This document shows, piece by piece, positions 21,755 to 33,406 of a stretch of DNA of 64,000 nt (its first letter is position 1; every line of letters starts with the position of its first letter). The notes under the pieces are model-generated. The model saw nothing but the letters and a program-made list of their open reading frames with translations, made no database searches and was not told the DNA's origin. The stretch covers positions 4,822,183 through 4,886,182 of the forward strand of contig JAMWFC010000117.1 in assembly GCA_027475525.1 (NCBI GenBank), written 5' to 3'. Position numbers and translations under genes: made by a program. The DNA comes from Macrolepiota albuminosa. Lineage: Eukaryota > Basidiomycota > Agaricomycetes > Agaricales > Agaricaceae.

Positions 21755-23020
21755 GCGTTGTTGGTATTGGTGGCTGCAGATGGTCAAAGAGATGAGTCAA
21801 TTCTGCTTGACATGCAAGCAATGTCAAGAGTCAAAAGTCTCGACTCAAAAACTGCCCAGGAAGCTACATTCACTTCTGATACCAGTGAAACTCTGAGACT
21901 CTATAGGAATAGACTTTGTGGGCCCATTTCCTAAATTGAAGAGCTTTAACTACCTATGGGTAGTGATCTGCAGAATGACCAGTATAGTCCATCTTGTCCC
22001 AGTAAGGACAACTATGTTAGCCATGAACTTGTTGTGGATTTATCTCAAGGAGATAGTGCGATTACATGGATTGCTCAGTTCAATTGTCAGCAATCAAGAT
22101 GCTAAGTTTACTTCCAAATAGTGGAAGGAGTTACACAAGCTGCTGGGGGAAAAATTGCTCATGTCAACATTGTTTCATTTGCAAATGGATGGGCAGATTA
22201 AATGCACAAATAGAAATGTTGCACAGATACTGCAGGCAGTTGTATGTCCTAACCAAAAGGATTGGGTGGATCGGTGTCCACTCATTAAATTCACAATTAA
22301 TGCAAGTGTATTAGAAACTACAGGGTACTCACCCTTCAAACTTGATAGTGGCTACATGCCATCAATAATTTAGAAACTTTGCACTGATAAAGTCATTTAT
22401 ATGGGGATAAAGCAGTTTGCATGCAACACATTGAGGAACTTGGCAGGTGCACATGATGCTATTATAGAAGCATGTGTGTGGCAGATGAAACATGCAAATA
22501 ATCACAGACGGAACAAACCAGACATCAAAAAAGGTAGTCTGGTATACTTGTTGACTGCAAACTTGAATCTGCCTAAAGGCAGGGCAAGTAAATTGTGCCC
22601 TAAATGGGTTGGACTATATCAGGTCCTTGCAGCTGAGCCTAGCACATCAAACTACATGCTAAAACTGCCTGCCACACTCCAGGTATGCAGAATTGTCTCT
22701 AAGTTTCATGTGTTGCTGTTGCAACCATATAGAGTGAGTAGCGATGTGCTATTTCTGAATTGCGCAATGCTGGAGCCATATGACTTTGGAACTGGTGATG
22801 ACCAGGAGTAGTTCATAGATGACCTTATAGATCATTGGTAGACATTGAATAGACACCTAGAATTTGAGGTGAGGTGGAGTCTAGGTAATACCATCTGAGA
22901 ACCAATAGCTAATTGCAAGGATCTTGCAGCGATGGACTGGTATCTAGAGCTGCAGGGCATGAAATGCCCTCAACAGCTAGCAAAACATGCATTAGATGCA
23001 TGAGGTGATGGACTGTGGAC
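21755..23020 (+). pseudogene. Integrase of element C
   Basis: Resumes after H with CWYWWLQM and the zinc-binding FCLTCKQC. The catalytic core has GIDFVGPFPKLKSFNYLW (first Asp) and VSNQDAKFTSK (the second Asp region, SD changed to SN with the next D kept), then DGQIKCTNRN where active relatives have DGQTERxN, so the core is dead. It is followed by a C-terminal barrel-like part (GSLVYLLTANL, KWVGLYQV) and a decayed chromodomain-like tail (LEFEVRWSLGNT) to about 23010. Confidence 0.8.
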
Positions 23021-23029
23021 GAAGTCCAC
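23015..23029 (+). other. Perfect short hairpin at the end of element C pol
   Basis: GTGGAC-GAA-GTCCAC, six-base arms with a three-base loop, at the end of integrase. It may be a structure in the transcript 3' region. It survives in an otherwise decayed element. Confidence 0.4.
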
Positions 23030-23150
23030 TTTGATAATTGGTTAATGACCAGATGGCTGTTATGTGTGGTTGTTGACACCACTAGTGGAGTTAGGAGATT
23101 TTTTCTGTCTTTCTTTCTCTTTTTTGAGTTCTGATACACATTTCAGTGAC

Positions 23151-26050
23151 ATGTCTTTAGAATGGCCTATTGGAGGCCACCACAAAAAAAGTGATCAGAG
23201 CCTACAGGGCTCTGGTAGAGGGGGGAGATTTCCCAATATAAAAAGTCAAAATTATTATCAGACAACCAGAGGCAGCCGCCATATCTGATAGCGGGTCAGT
23301 ATCAATCAGCAGGTATGGCCTATCTAGGCCACAATGAGCCACTACCATATGAGATGCCTCTCCACTTGCAAGAGATGGAGGTGGACAATAAAGGGTGATA
23401 TGAGCACCTGGAGGACAGTGCATATAGAGAGTGCTATTACCAGGTGCCACCACCATGGCCATCAGCATTGGTACCAATGTACATGGCTGCAGTGGTGGGG
23501 CCGCCATCAGTTCTATGAGCTCATTGGCCTGTGGTAGAGCTAAATATGGAATCTGCACTATCAGCATATGGATTGGTGGTGCCAGATGCACTCCTGGGCA
23601 GACTTCAGTGGGACAGCTAGTCCCAGCAACTGCATCCTTTTTGCAGAATAGCCTGGTAGTAGTGGTGATTGAGGGGCTGCTTGACCAGATCAAACTCATG
23701 AAGAGGCAGCATGTATTGGTACTGAAACAGATTGATTGTGCTTCAAAGTGCAAAGTTATGATGGTGAATGACTCAACCATCAAGGTCAAAAGGGCAAGAT
23801 ATTAGCTTGTGCAACCAGTCAAGCCTCCATCACAGAAAAGAATACCAGTGGCAATACAACCTGGGTGCCCAGTGCAGTCTACCCAACTCGTGGCATTGTT
23901 GTTGTGGCTTCCTGCTGCAGGTCCTCAGGCGCTATCAGCACCAATAGCTGAGTTGTCATTGGACCAGCAGAAAAGCACTCCATCAAAAATAGTGCATACC
24001 ATCCCTTGTGCTGAGCCCGGAAAGAGAGTCCTGGCACATACTATGCCTGCACCTCTGATAGCTCAGCCATCGTCAGTGTTATTGGCTCTGGATAAGCCAG
24101 AGCTATCTTGCCATCATTGTGGCTGCAAGCCGCTGCTTGACTTTTCTAAACTGGAGGTGATAGCTTTTCCAGCTGACATCCCCATGCAAGTGGGATAGAG
24201 CCAGATGTTGTTTATGCTCCCTGTATTTATGCCAGCCCCACTGGCAAAGTATCATGTAGTCATGTTGACCCCAGACCCATGCACACTCATGTAGTATAAT
24301 GAGTTGGTGGCAACTAAGAAGAATAAGCCTGCATCTGGAAAAGGCAAAGCCCCAGTGACATCCCTGTCTGATGAGAGCAACTATGGAGAGTCAACCTCAA
24401 AGCAGGAGGAACAGAGTGAGGAAGGGGAATTAGCCACTAACTGATTCCAATAAGTAGCATGCAATAAGCACATTGCAACGAAGAAGGCGCAATACACCAA
24501 GAAGCTGCAGGCCCTCTGTTATAAGGCCAAAGATGAATTTTCAGGACAAATTCTTGATAGCTTAGGGATGAAGATTTGGGGGCCACTTGACATCAAGCAG
24601 ATGAACTCATGCTTCTGAGGAGCACTCAGCCATTGCACCTATTATTCATATTTATTGAATATGGTGCTGATGGGAGCAGATGCTAACAGAGCAGTGTTGT
24701 CTGAGTACATTGCACCTATTATTCATATTTATTGAATATGGTGCTGATGGGAGCAGATGCTAACAGAGCAGTGTTGTCTGAGTACAATACTGGGCAGTGA
24801 GCCTATATCCCTGGCATGATTGTTTACAAGCATGCCCCTTGCACTCTCCTCTATACTTCTCTAGAGCTGGATTGGCTCTATAAATACTATATGAATGTAT
24901 ACGTCCCTCACTGCAACAGAATTGTTGTGTATATGCTGATTACAGAGCTACAAATGTTTGCCCAGCAAATAGTGGAAGCTCTCCATGACTGAACAATGAG
25001 GCTCCTTATGACAGAGCCACAATATCAAGACCTTATCAACCTGATGCAAAGGCCTGACAACCTTGTGCTCATGAAACAACAACACATCCCAGGGCACTAT
25101 CTGTGCACAAAAGAAGATAGGTTTCTTGCACTGCACATTATGCATGCACCAGATCCAGCTATGCAGTTCGACTTGGACCAGCTAGCACAGTATACGTAGG
25201 TCTTTGGATGTCCTAGTCTGAAGAATACATACCAGGGCATTGTGGTGGATCATGCTTACTGCATGCATTGGCAAACCCTCTTTGGATTTGCTCTGTGTTG
25301 AGCTCTTTGCACTAATAGTGCAGCCAAACCTGTAATTGTCTGGTGCATGATGCTTATTATGGCCAGACTAGGCCTGTACTGTGAAGTGGTTAACATCTAT
25401 AATACAATGTTCCCTGAGCACCCCTTCAAGCCCCAAACAGGGGCTCAGCTCAAAATCCAACAAGTCCATGTGCCTGATGAGCAGGCATGTAACTTTTCTG
25501 ATGATAACACTCTCTGCATCTTGTTAGACAACTACATTTTGCTGGAATGGGTAGATCATGCCTATATATATGGTGTAGTCTTCCTTGAACAGCAATTCCA
25601 TGCCCCCATGATGTCTCTAGACATCTTTTAGCAGATTTACAATGAGCACATGGAGCACTTCACAAAATATGGCACCCCTCCTGCCATCCCACAATGGGAT
25701 GAGTAGAGGGAGATGGCTGAAGATGAGTACTATTGTCTCATGTTTAAACATGATGAGAAAAGTGATCTTCCAAACAATCCTGAGGCCAACGGCCTCTACT
25801 ACCTCATCAGCATGGACCTTAATCAGGTCAACCTCCTATAGCACATGTTGGTGCATGGTATGCTACCTAACATTGTCTTAGTGATTAATGTTGCACTAAC
25901 TGAGCCTATGTTGGTAAATCTGCCTGCTGTCGAGGGATCAACTACTCCACCAAAAGGACAGAATTGGCACCTCCCCCTCCTGCAATTAATGTCGCACCAG
26001 AGGAGAAGTCAATGGTGACAGAGATGGGTGCAGCTGAGGGGCCACCATTT
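23151..26050 (+). pseudogene. Extra sense ORF of element C between pol and 3' LTR
   Basis: Starts MSLEWPIGGHHKKSD at 23151 with a Gly/Arg-rich N-terminus (GSGRGGRFP). Pro/Met-rich codons follow, then a helical part near 23640, LSCHHCGCKPLLDF near 24105, a Lys/Ser-rich acidic stretch near 24320 and a large C-terminal region to about 26050 (for example LLDNYILLEWVDHAYIYG near 25530). Frames shift and stops abound. Total about 900 residues. I do not recognise the family; it is not an integrase or a known envelope protein. D lacks this part. It holds a 77-bp duplication (24631). Confidence 0.5.
24631..24784 (+). repeat. 77-bp duplication 7 (element C)
   Basis: Starts CATTGCACCTATTATTC, in the extra ORF. 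Confidence 0.95.
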
Positions 26051-26341
26051 CAAGGGTTGTGGACCCTATCTTTAGTTAGGTAAATGTGAGTGAACACTCC
26101 ATTGATTTATGCTGATGCAGACTCTGAGTAGCATGTATATACATCAGGCATAAGTCCTTCTGTTTTAATTTTTGCTTTTTTTATATACATAGTGTTTTAG
26201 CATCATAACTACATGTAAGACCTCTCCTACTTTGGTCTGTACTAGATGTGCAATGATAGACATACTAATTCATTTTTAACTCATCAAGGTGCCCGTGCAC
26301 CTCTAACTTATACTAGACTGGGTATTCAGTCTCATTGGGTA

Positions 26342-26518
26342 TGTAACAGGACATCACACCTTTACCAAGCATCTACAACACTACTAATTAGCATTAGACA
26401 TATTAAATAAGCAACATCTTGTATTTACTTTAAAGTATTAGTCAAATCCAATATTGCAGTCTGATTTAGCACTGTGTGATCCACACAAGATTGTTCTAGC
26501 TTATAACCAACGGTTACA
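26342..26518 (+). repeat. 3' LTR of element C (177 bp)
   Basis: TGTAACAGGACATCACACC...GGTTACA, matching 2249-2425 in length and nearly in sequence. Confidence 0.85.
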
Positions 26519-26544
26519 GGGCTGTTTGAACTAAAAAAAAAAGT

Positions 26545-26660
26545 TACACCTTGTACTCTGCATTCTGTGAAAAGAAATCAAACCCCTGGTCTTGGGGAGG
26601 CCTCCAGCAACAGAACACATTGACGATTTATCCGTTACACCACATGTCTATTACTAGTAG
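26545..26660 (-). repeat. tRNA-like SINE unit 1
   Basis: On the minus strand, an A box TGGTGTAACGG (26632-26642, all positions fit the consensus) is followed 47 bp on by a decayed B box GGTTTGATTTC (26574-26584). A run of ten T follows near 26533-26542, a Pol III terminator. No cloverleaf with good stems can be drawn, so it is not a working tRNA. Confidence 0.5.
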
Positions 26661-27254
26661 ATAGATTCAAAAGTCAGATAACACAATGAGTGGCAGCTAT
26701 CCAATGTTCCAGCAAGTCCCTGCATGGATAAAAAGAAGTAGAAGGGGGGCGTCACATCTCCTAAAAGAGTTTTTATGCATTGAAAGGGATTTTTGTATCA
26801 ATGGCCATCATCTGGGATCCGTCAGAACCTGTCATAGATCTGTCAATATCTGCTGGCATGCCCTGGCATTGTCCAGCATCAGAGGAGGGGGGGTGCATAG
26901 GTGTCTGCTGCATGAGGAGGGGCATTTGGAGGAGTGTGGAAAGTGGGGAAGAGTGATGGCACAGTGCAGGGAGTAGAGAAAGAGGGATGGGAGTGGGAGA
27001 ACAAGGGGAAAGGAGAAAAGAAGAGGCATGGGAAAGAGAAAAAGGAGGTGCATGGATGTCCATCATATAGGGTGGCATCTGAGGATGCATGGGAAGTGGT
27101 GGAAGAGAGATAGAGGTGGGGAGAAAGAGGGGGAAGAGGAGAAGGAGAGAGTAGTGGGCATCTGCTGGTGTTCCAGCAGACTGTAGCAGATATCAGCACA
27201 CAATAATGGAAGTCAGCAGATGGCTGACATCTAATAGATTAAATGAACTTATCA

Positions 27255-27370
27255 TAAAAAGTCCATGTGGATCAATGGATTATTTGTCAATTGATGTCTT
27301 CTCCTGTGCACTAGCTGTGGGTTTAACTCCCTCCTAGTATATATGTCTAGTAGTATGTGGTTTTTTTTAC
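27255..27370 (+). repeat. tRNA-like SINE unit 2
   Basis: A box TGGATCAATGG (27268-27278), B box GGTTTAACTCC (27320-27330), then a run of T at about 27361-27368. The middle, GTCAATTGATGTCTTCTCC, resembles units 3 and 4. Confidence 0.5.
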
Positions 27371-27399
27371 TACCTATGCAGCATTCTGACTTGTTGGTG

Positions 27400-27500
27400 T
27401 AGTAAGCTCATGTAGTTTACTGGAATATTTATTAGTTGATTCTCTATAATGTGCACAGCAGCGAGCTTGACTCCCCACCATACATTATAATATACAAAGC
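27400..27500 (+). repeat. tRNA-like SINE unit 3
   Basis: A-box-like TAGTTTACTGG (27413-27423) and degenerate B box GAGCTTGACTCC (about 27473-27484). Between them lies a stretch resembling unit 2, including GTGCAC. Confidence 0.42.
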
Positions 27501-27514
27501 TGTACTACTTTGTA

Positions 27515-27605
27515 ATAAGGCTCTGTTGTTCAGTGGAATATATGTCAATTAAAATTCCATATCATGCACAAGAGGCAGGGTTCGAACTTCTCTGGTGCAC
27601 ATAAT
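27515..27605 (+). repeat. tRNA-like SINE unit 4
   Basis: A-box-like TTGTTCAGTGG (27526-27536) and B box GGTTCGAACTT (27579-27589). It is the least decayed of the four and looks like a tRNA D arm and T arm, but the anticodon arm does not fold. Confidence 0.5.
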
Positions 27606-27850
27606 AGACCCTACTTGAAAGGTTTAGCATAGAGGAGCTTGCTCTTGTATTCAAAGCAGTAAATGTGATAAGTGATGATGTATTCACAGCAAGTCAAATT
27701 CATCATCTGTTGTCACATGTGCTAATTTGAACACTGGTGTTAGCTCTTCCATGCCAAACTTTTTGAATAATCTTTTGAGTTTTGAACAGATCAAATGAAT
27801 GACACTAGCAGATGTTAGCAGACAGTAGTAAACAGCAGGAGACATCAGAT
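27606..27850. other. No gene seen
   Basis: AT-rich intergenic DNA. It contains CAGCAGA words like those at 1666-2248. Confidence 0.4.
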
Positions 27851-28172
27851 TGACAAAGGGCAGCAGAGACTCCAGCAGACCTGTGTCCCATATATAAACA
27901 GATCAAATACTGAATTCACAATGCTAGGCTTAATTAATTGTTATTTACTAAGTATGTAATAAATCAAACTTTTTTGTTAATTTAAACAGAAAATTGACAA
28001 AGGGTGGAAGAGGTCTGCTGAAGTCTGGCAGACCTGTGTCCTATATATAGACAGATCAAAGATTATGTTTGTATTTTTGATCTGCTTAAGTAATTGTTAT
28101 TTACTACACAGTGAGATAAACAAAGTAAGGTTTGTCAAGCAATAAATCAAACTTCTTTTGTAATTTAAACAG
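27851..28172 (+). repeat. Two-unit tandem repeat upstream of the E antisense gene
   Basis: Two related units of about 140 and 180 bp each begin ATTGACAAAGGG, contain CAGACCTGTGTCC and a TATA-like TATATAAACAG or TATATATAGACAG, and end TAATTTAAACAG. They end about 80 bp before the ATG at 28251 and may be a duplicated promoter (inference). Confidence 0.5.
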
Positions 28173-28250
28173 GATCACACAATATCTATTTTCAGATCTT
28201 GCTTTATGTAAAGTTCTCATTTGTTCTCCCTCTCTAATTCTCCATCCACC

Positions 28251-29440
28251 ATGTCTAATGCTGAGCTCCACCAACGAGTCATTGATACTGATGTTCGGGT
28301 CTTATACCTCTCAGAGGAAACCTCATTAAACTCAAAGAACAGTTGAAGGAGCTGGTAAGATGAAAGCACTCCTATCTAAGAGATATGCATCAATAGTTGT
28401 CCTGTAGACTGACTTGTGGATGATGGTCAGCCAGGTAAAGGATGACAAGAAACTCCTCCTTGATGCTAAGAAGAGTTTCATCAATGGAGCTATTCCGATT
28501 CTGAAAAGCAAGCTTTCTGATAAGAAGATGACTTGGCAACTAAAGGACAGCATGATTAAATAGAGTTAAAGGAGTAGCAAGAAAAAAGAAAGAAGCAGGA
28601 GTGAAGTACGACCTGATCCATCAGCAGCAGCTAGTCCATCAATGGTACCAGAAGGTTCTATGCCAGCTACAGGTGATTCTTCTTGTCTATTGCCAATTTC
28701 CAAGAAGAGAAAATGGCCAAGTCCATTAGTGGCAGGAGGTTCATCTGGTCTGTCACCAACCCCCAAGAAGCAGAAATGGCTGAGTCTACCGCCTGCTCCC
28801 TATCATTGTAAGATCACTTGAATTAGTCAACATCTACCTGGACTTACCCATCATCAACCTGAGGAGAAGCAGAAGCAGAAAGAAGAGGAGCAGGAGGAGG
28901 AGGAAGAGCAGGAGGAGGATGAGGAAGAAGAAGAACAAGAGGGAAGGATACCAAAGGGGGAAATTACCAGGGAGATGTTGTTGGGCAGGTATCTGAGGAC
29001 AGCACCTTATCACAAGGGTTAGCACATCAACCCTCCATGTCAATATTGTGCAAGTAAGCAACTACAGTGTATCAGGACCAAGAGTGGCATAGCATGCAAT
29101 CTTTGTCAGCTCATTTGCAAGCAAACCTGCAGCCTGATGATTGTCAAGAAGACTACCAAGTCCAAAAAGAAGGAAAAGGGGAAAAAACCACTGATAAAAA
29201 AGTCAGTGACCATGATTGAGAGTGATGACAGTATAATCTTTTTTTATGCTCAAATAGCTAACCAATAGTCAGTAGATGACCTAGCCAGTCTAGTCACAGG
29301 ACCATCCAAACCGTTTGTCTGTCCATTGAAGTCATTGATCTTGAAGTGCTCAACAAATCCTCTTCTGGTCATGGGCAAAGGCAAGGAGTGGGTGATGGAG
29401 ACTGACAACAGTGGGGCCATTGTGACTAGTGTGATGGCTG
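28251..29440 (+). pseudogene. Antisense zinc-cluster gene associated with element E
   Basis: Starts MSNAELHQRVIDTD at 28251, with a GTAAGA donor near 28356. It continues with a charged helical region, two basic motifs SKKRKWPSPL and PKKQKWLSL, an acidic run (about 28870-28950, mostly Glu), and a zinc cluster CQYCASKQLQC ... CNLCQLICKQTC (about 29035-29135), that is C-x2-C-x6-C twice. A Lys-rich segment follows. Several stops interrupt it. It lies opposite in strand to E pol and just beyond its integrase, the same position as the zinc-cluster genes of A and B. Protein sequence outside the cluster is not obviously similar to theirs. Confidence 0.6.
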
Positions 29441-30660
29441 CATAATAAGAAGAACAACCCATTCGTTTATGCACCATAACCCGCTCCAACCAAAATACTG
29501 AGTATGTCACTTCACTTCAGCGACTCTCTTCCCCATCTACTACCTTGAACAATGCCTGCCTAATGTCAAAATGCAGCCGCTCCACAATGCCATTAGCACA
29601 CTTGTTATAGCCTGATACTCAAATGTGGTGTATGTTGTATTTCTTTGCCAGATAAGTTAGCGCTTTGACAATTGGTGGTCTATTATCCATAACAATCTCC
29701 TATAATGCTCCCCATCAGCATATCACGTCCTTGAAGAGCCACTTAGCTATAGTGTTGGTATTCTCTCTCTGTTGCATGTGAAACTCTGGCCAATGTACCA
29801 ATGAACATCTCCCTTGTATAATATATTTGTAGTGTCTAGACTTTGGCATGTGCATAGTGTCCACATAAATCTTTCCAAACAAGGGTGCCAGCATAGCTAC
29901 TGTTAGAGGTATTAAAACCTGTCTTGTTTGCTGCACTTGACATAGATGACAAGTGCATATATACCACACTATATCAGCGCTAACATGAGGCCACCAAAAT
30001 CATTCCAATAAACTTGCCCTTATGGTGTAGAGGCCTCAATGTCCTAAATTGTCATGCATAGCATGCAAAATCTGGACCTGATTGTCTGGTGCAATTACTA
30101 ATTTGTGAGCTCTGTCTCTTTGTTGTTGCCAGAGCTGCTCATTGTTAAGAAAGAAAGTAGTTACGTATCATATAAATGTGGCATATTCCATGTCACTAAG
30201 CACTGGCAGGCATTGCAAATCACCCAGCCACTTCCTAACTTGATCAACTCATTAATCCTCTACCAAAGCCTTGACACTTCAGGGAATAGCTGTATATGGC
30301 AAGTTTTGGCTGTCTTCACATAAGGGTCTGGGTTCTTCTACTATCTTTGGCATGTCAGGAACCTTAGCAATGTTATAGATATCCTCCATATAAAGCATAG
30401 GCATGACTTGATAAGGTTCAGGCTGGTACGGCATGATGGGATGTAACCAAGTAGTCACTGGCCAATCCTCCTGGAATAGCAGCCTGAGTAGCTGAATAAT
30501 GTATATAAAACCATGCAAATAGTCAATCCAATCCTCAAACATCTTGTTGTTACTATTGTCTGGCACCTCATCTCCCAGTTGTCTTAGTCGGCACAATAAC
30601 TCATCAGGCCCATGGAAAGCACTCTTAACATGCACCAACTTGAAGTGAAACATTAAGATT
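29440..30660 (-). pseudogene. RNase H end and integrase of element E
   Basis: The RNase H end FKLVHVKSAFHGPDELLCRL lies near 30640. Further on comes the integrase zinc-finger Cys pair within CTCHLCQVQQT (near 29950), then KIYVDTMHMPKSRHYKYI (first catalytic Asp) and MDNRPPIVKAL (second Asp region). Then CANGIVERLHFDIRQAL gives the Glu, and VFWLERVMVHKRMGC. It is truncated there by a breakpoint into the antisense gene. Confidence 0.8.
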
Positions 30661-32180
30661 GCTACTACCTAGCAGTTCATACTTGCTGATGGCTGAATAT
30701 CTGGATTCTGTAACATTCTCTTAATGTAGTGCACATCGACTTCAACAATTAAGTTCCTAACTCTGATAAAGTATATGCAAAGTGCCTGAAATGCTCAAAA
30801 TAGCCCATAAAACTCAAGTTTGGGTTGACTATAGTGTGATTCCTGATTGTTAAGAGTAATAGATCCAAAGCAGTTGTAACGTCTAATCTTATGATTGGTG
30901 CCACTGCACTGGCATAGGAAAAATCTGATAGCGATGTAGGAAGTGTTGACAGTGAATATGACAGGATCCAATGTAGTATAATCAATAGGTATCAGTGGCT
31001 TTGCTTCCTGTAGCACCTTCATTAAATCCCTTGGGGCATTAATCTGATCAGGACCAAACTCAAATAGTACTCCTGACCAAGTTAAGCAGTTCAGCGCATA
31101 GGCTCAATGTGCGAAATTATGTATAAACATTCAGAGAACACCAACCGTGCCTAAAAATACTCATACTTTAGAAAGATTATGACATGCGTCCTATTTCTCC
31201 AGGAGTGCTAGTCGGCTCACTTTTGAAATCCTGCCTTCTGGCATGCAGACATGTCCCAGAATTTCAAATTGAGGTGCACAAAGAACTAACTTATGTCCAG
31301 AAAAAGTACCACCACAATATTTCATTCATTGAAATACTCAGTTTACTAATTGGAAAAATTCCCATAGCACCATTCAGATATTTAGATTTTCTGGATGTGT
31401 TGTGGATTTGCCATTAATTAAGTGCTAATCCTTTGGTCTCTTAATCCCAACATTGTCCATGAAGCTTAGCATATTGTGAGGTATTTCTAGTTGTAATATA
31501 AATGTAATGTCGTCATAGAATATTGGCACAGAGTTGGTCCATCCCATGGGTAGCATTACTAGTCATAGCACTCCAAATGGCATCTGAAACATTGTAAGAT
31601 TTCTTGAAAATGGATGGATTAAGCACTCATCATAGCCAATGTATAAGTCTAAGGTAGCGCTGCAAATGCGTCTCACAAAAGATTTAGCAACATGATCTGG
31701 AAATGGTGGTATTCCTGAGTGGCAAATGGTGACTTTGTTTAGCCGTTCTAAACTGTGAACAATACATAGCTTTCCATTCTTCTTTAGCACACAAAGCCAT
31801 CAGGAGCAGTAGGCCAAATTTGATAGCTTATAGATGCCTGCTGCTATTTTAGAGCAAATGATTTGGCAGACTTCAGCTTCTATGCCTGGCAGTATAGGTC
31901 AGTTATGTTCTGTCTACAGGACATGCAGTATAGTTGTAATTACCACTGGTGGGAAGAAATTAGTTCGTAGCTTGCTTCGCTCCATATTGTTCCAGGCAAA
32001 TGCTTCATTGTGCTTTCGCATAATATTGTTGAGTATGTCTAGTTCTGCCACTGTTAAAAAGCCTGTATTGTGGGTGCTACAAAATAGCACTCATTGCTCT
32101 GCCATAAATCATCTGGTCAGTTCAAATATAGATGAATTTGGGTCAAGTTCAGGTAACATCATTAGTGAATTGTCTATGAT
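30661..32180 (-). pseudogene. Reverse transcriptase and RNase H start of element E
   Basis: RT motifs include LKKNGKLCIVHSLERLNKVT near 31780, MGWTNSVPIFYDDITFIL and the catalytic box FMDN (31452-31460), where relatives have F-I-D-D; the second Asp is Asn, so it is inactive. Then GHKLVLCAPQFEILGH, VFLGTVG, IHNFAH and, in RNase H, VIFTVNTSYIAIRFFLCQC near 30930. Numerous stops. Confidence 0.8.
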
Positions 32181-32183
32181 GCA

Positions 32184-33352
32184 TCATTCAATATGAAATT
32201 CCTCAGAGACTGAACTCACAACCGGTTTTGTCTTAAGCACTACAGGTTTGTATTTCTTCTTAACTTGGACCCCTTTGCACTTTGGAGTATTAGTGTTAGT
32301 AAATAAACTGTATGTAGATCTGCCTTGTATAGCAAGCCTGGGTATAAACAAATCCTTAGAAGAAGGTGTAGAAATAAAATAAGTGTCTGCCACAAGGTTT
32401 TCAGTAATATCAGATACAGTCAAATATAAGTAGGATAATGCATCACTAGCAAGTGATGAGAAAGAATTCAAGATGTTGGGGACTAATGAGGTATAGAATA
32501 CAAAGTTTACTTGCCCAGTCCAATAATTTGTTTCATAGTCCAGAATTAGCACTTCATCTCCATGATCTTCTTCATTCATCTCCTTGATGGCGCTGAAAAA
32601 CACTCATGGACTTCATCTATAATATAGGGTTGTCACCTAGGCCCTGGGCATTGCAATTTTTCTTAAGGAAACGTAGGCACAGTCTTTCTTATGCCTGAGT
32701 TTGGATTGCTAATAGTTAGCATCGTTTCTTCTTCCAACATTGTTTTAACGACTGATCATGCCAACACATCAAAGGGTCTTCCTAATAATAAGTCATAAGC
32801 AGGCAACCATAGAATATGAATCTGCAAGTAGAATGTCAAGTCGCCAATAGAACAGGAAACATTGTGCACCAATCCAAGCAACCAATCGATGGTGCCATTA
32901 GTACTTTGCATATTGAGGACTATCTCCAGATTGTAAATGATCCCAAGCTTGTTAGCAACATCTGCTGCCATCAAAATGATCTGAGATCCACTATTCACAA
33001 TAGATTCTACTTCGCTTTTGCCATCTACTGTCAACATAATTGAGCAAATAGCATGCAAGTCCTGTGCTATGGTCAATATAGCAGGGTCTTTATCAGATCT
33101 TAGTGTCTTGAAGTAAGTTTCTACCAGATTGATCAATTTAGCTAATGGTGGCAGTGCTTTTGCCAACTTCTCTTCTATTGCTATAGTTTCTGAGATGTAG
33201 GCAAATCCTGGCAGTGCATCATTGCATTCATCAACTGTTGTTACATTGTTGGCGACATTTCTTTGAGGGGTTACCACTGTCCAGATCTGGTTGCATACAT
33301 CTGGCACCATGCTGCACAACTCTCCTACCAACACTGTTACTTGGCTTTTCAT
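32184..33352 (-). pseudogene. Protease and downstream linker of element E
   Basis: A retropepsin in the 198-codon frame 32756-33352 has DGKSEVESIVNSGSQI near 33010 (DSG changed to NSG, so inactive) and ILWLPAYDLLLGRPFDVLA at its end. The linker frame 32184-32603 is acidic then Lys-rich. A single protease domain. Confidence 0.75.
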
Positions 33353-33406
33353 AATCTGATCAAATATCTTTTTAGACTTCTTTATATTGTAAATAGGTGC
33401 TATGGG

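Larger units (their letters stand above)
2249..26518 (+). mobile_element. Ty3/gypsy element C with nested F, A and H
   Basis: Two 177-bp LTRs (2249-2425 and 26342-26518) begin TGTAACAG and end GGTTACA. The flanks are GAGCT on the left (2244-2248) and GGGCT on the right (26519-26523), a 5-bp target duplication with one change. Inside, in order, are an acidic N-terminal gag-like ORF, gag with a zinc-knuckle remnant, a single protease (WDSGST), reverse transcriptase with YLDD, RNase H, integrase, and an extra sense ORF before the 3' LTR. Many codons are stops, often TGA or TAG at places where the relative D has a sense codon. Without the nested elements it is about 11.7 kb. Element D (47746-52454, minus) is its sister copy. 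Confidence 0.85.

Noticed and set aside
26545..27605. Functional tRNA genes
   Set aside because: A and B boxes are present but acceptor and anticodon stems do not pair.
28834..29061. Leu-rich minus-strand frame resembling a membrane segment
   Set aside because: Complement of the Glu-rich acidic run of the antisense gene.
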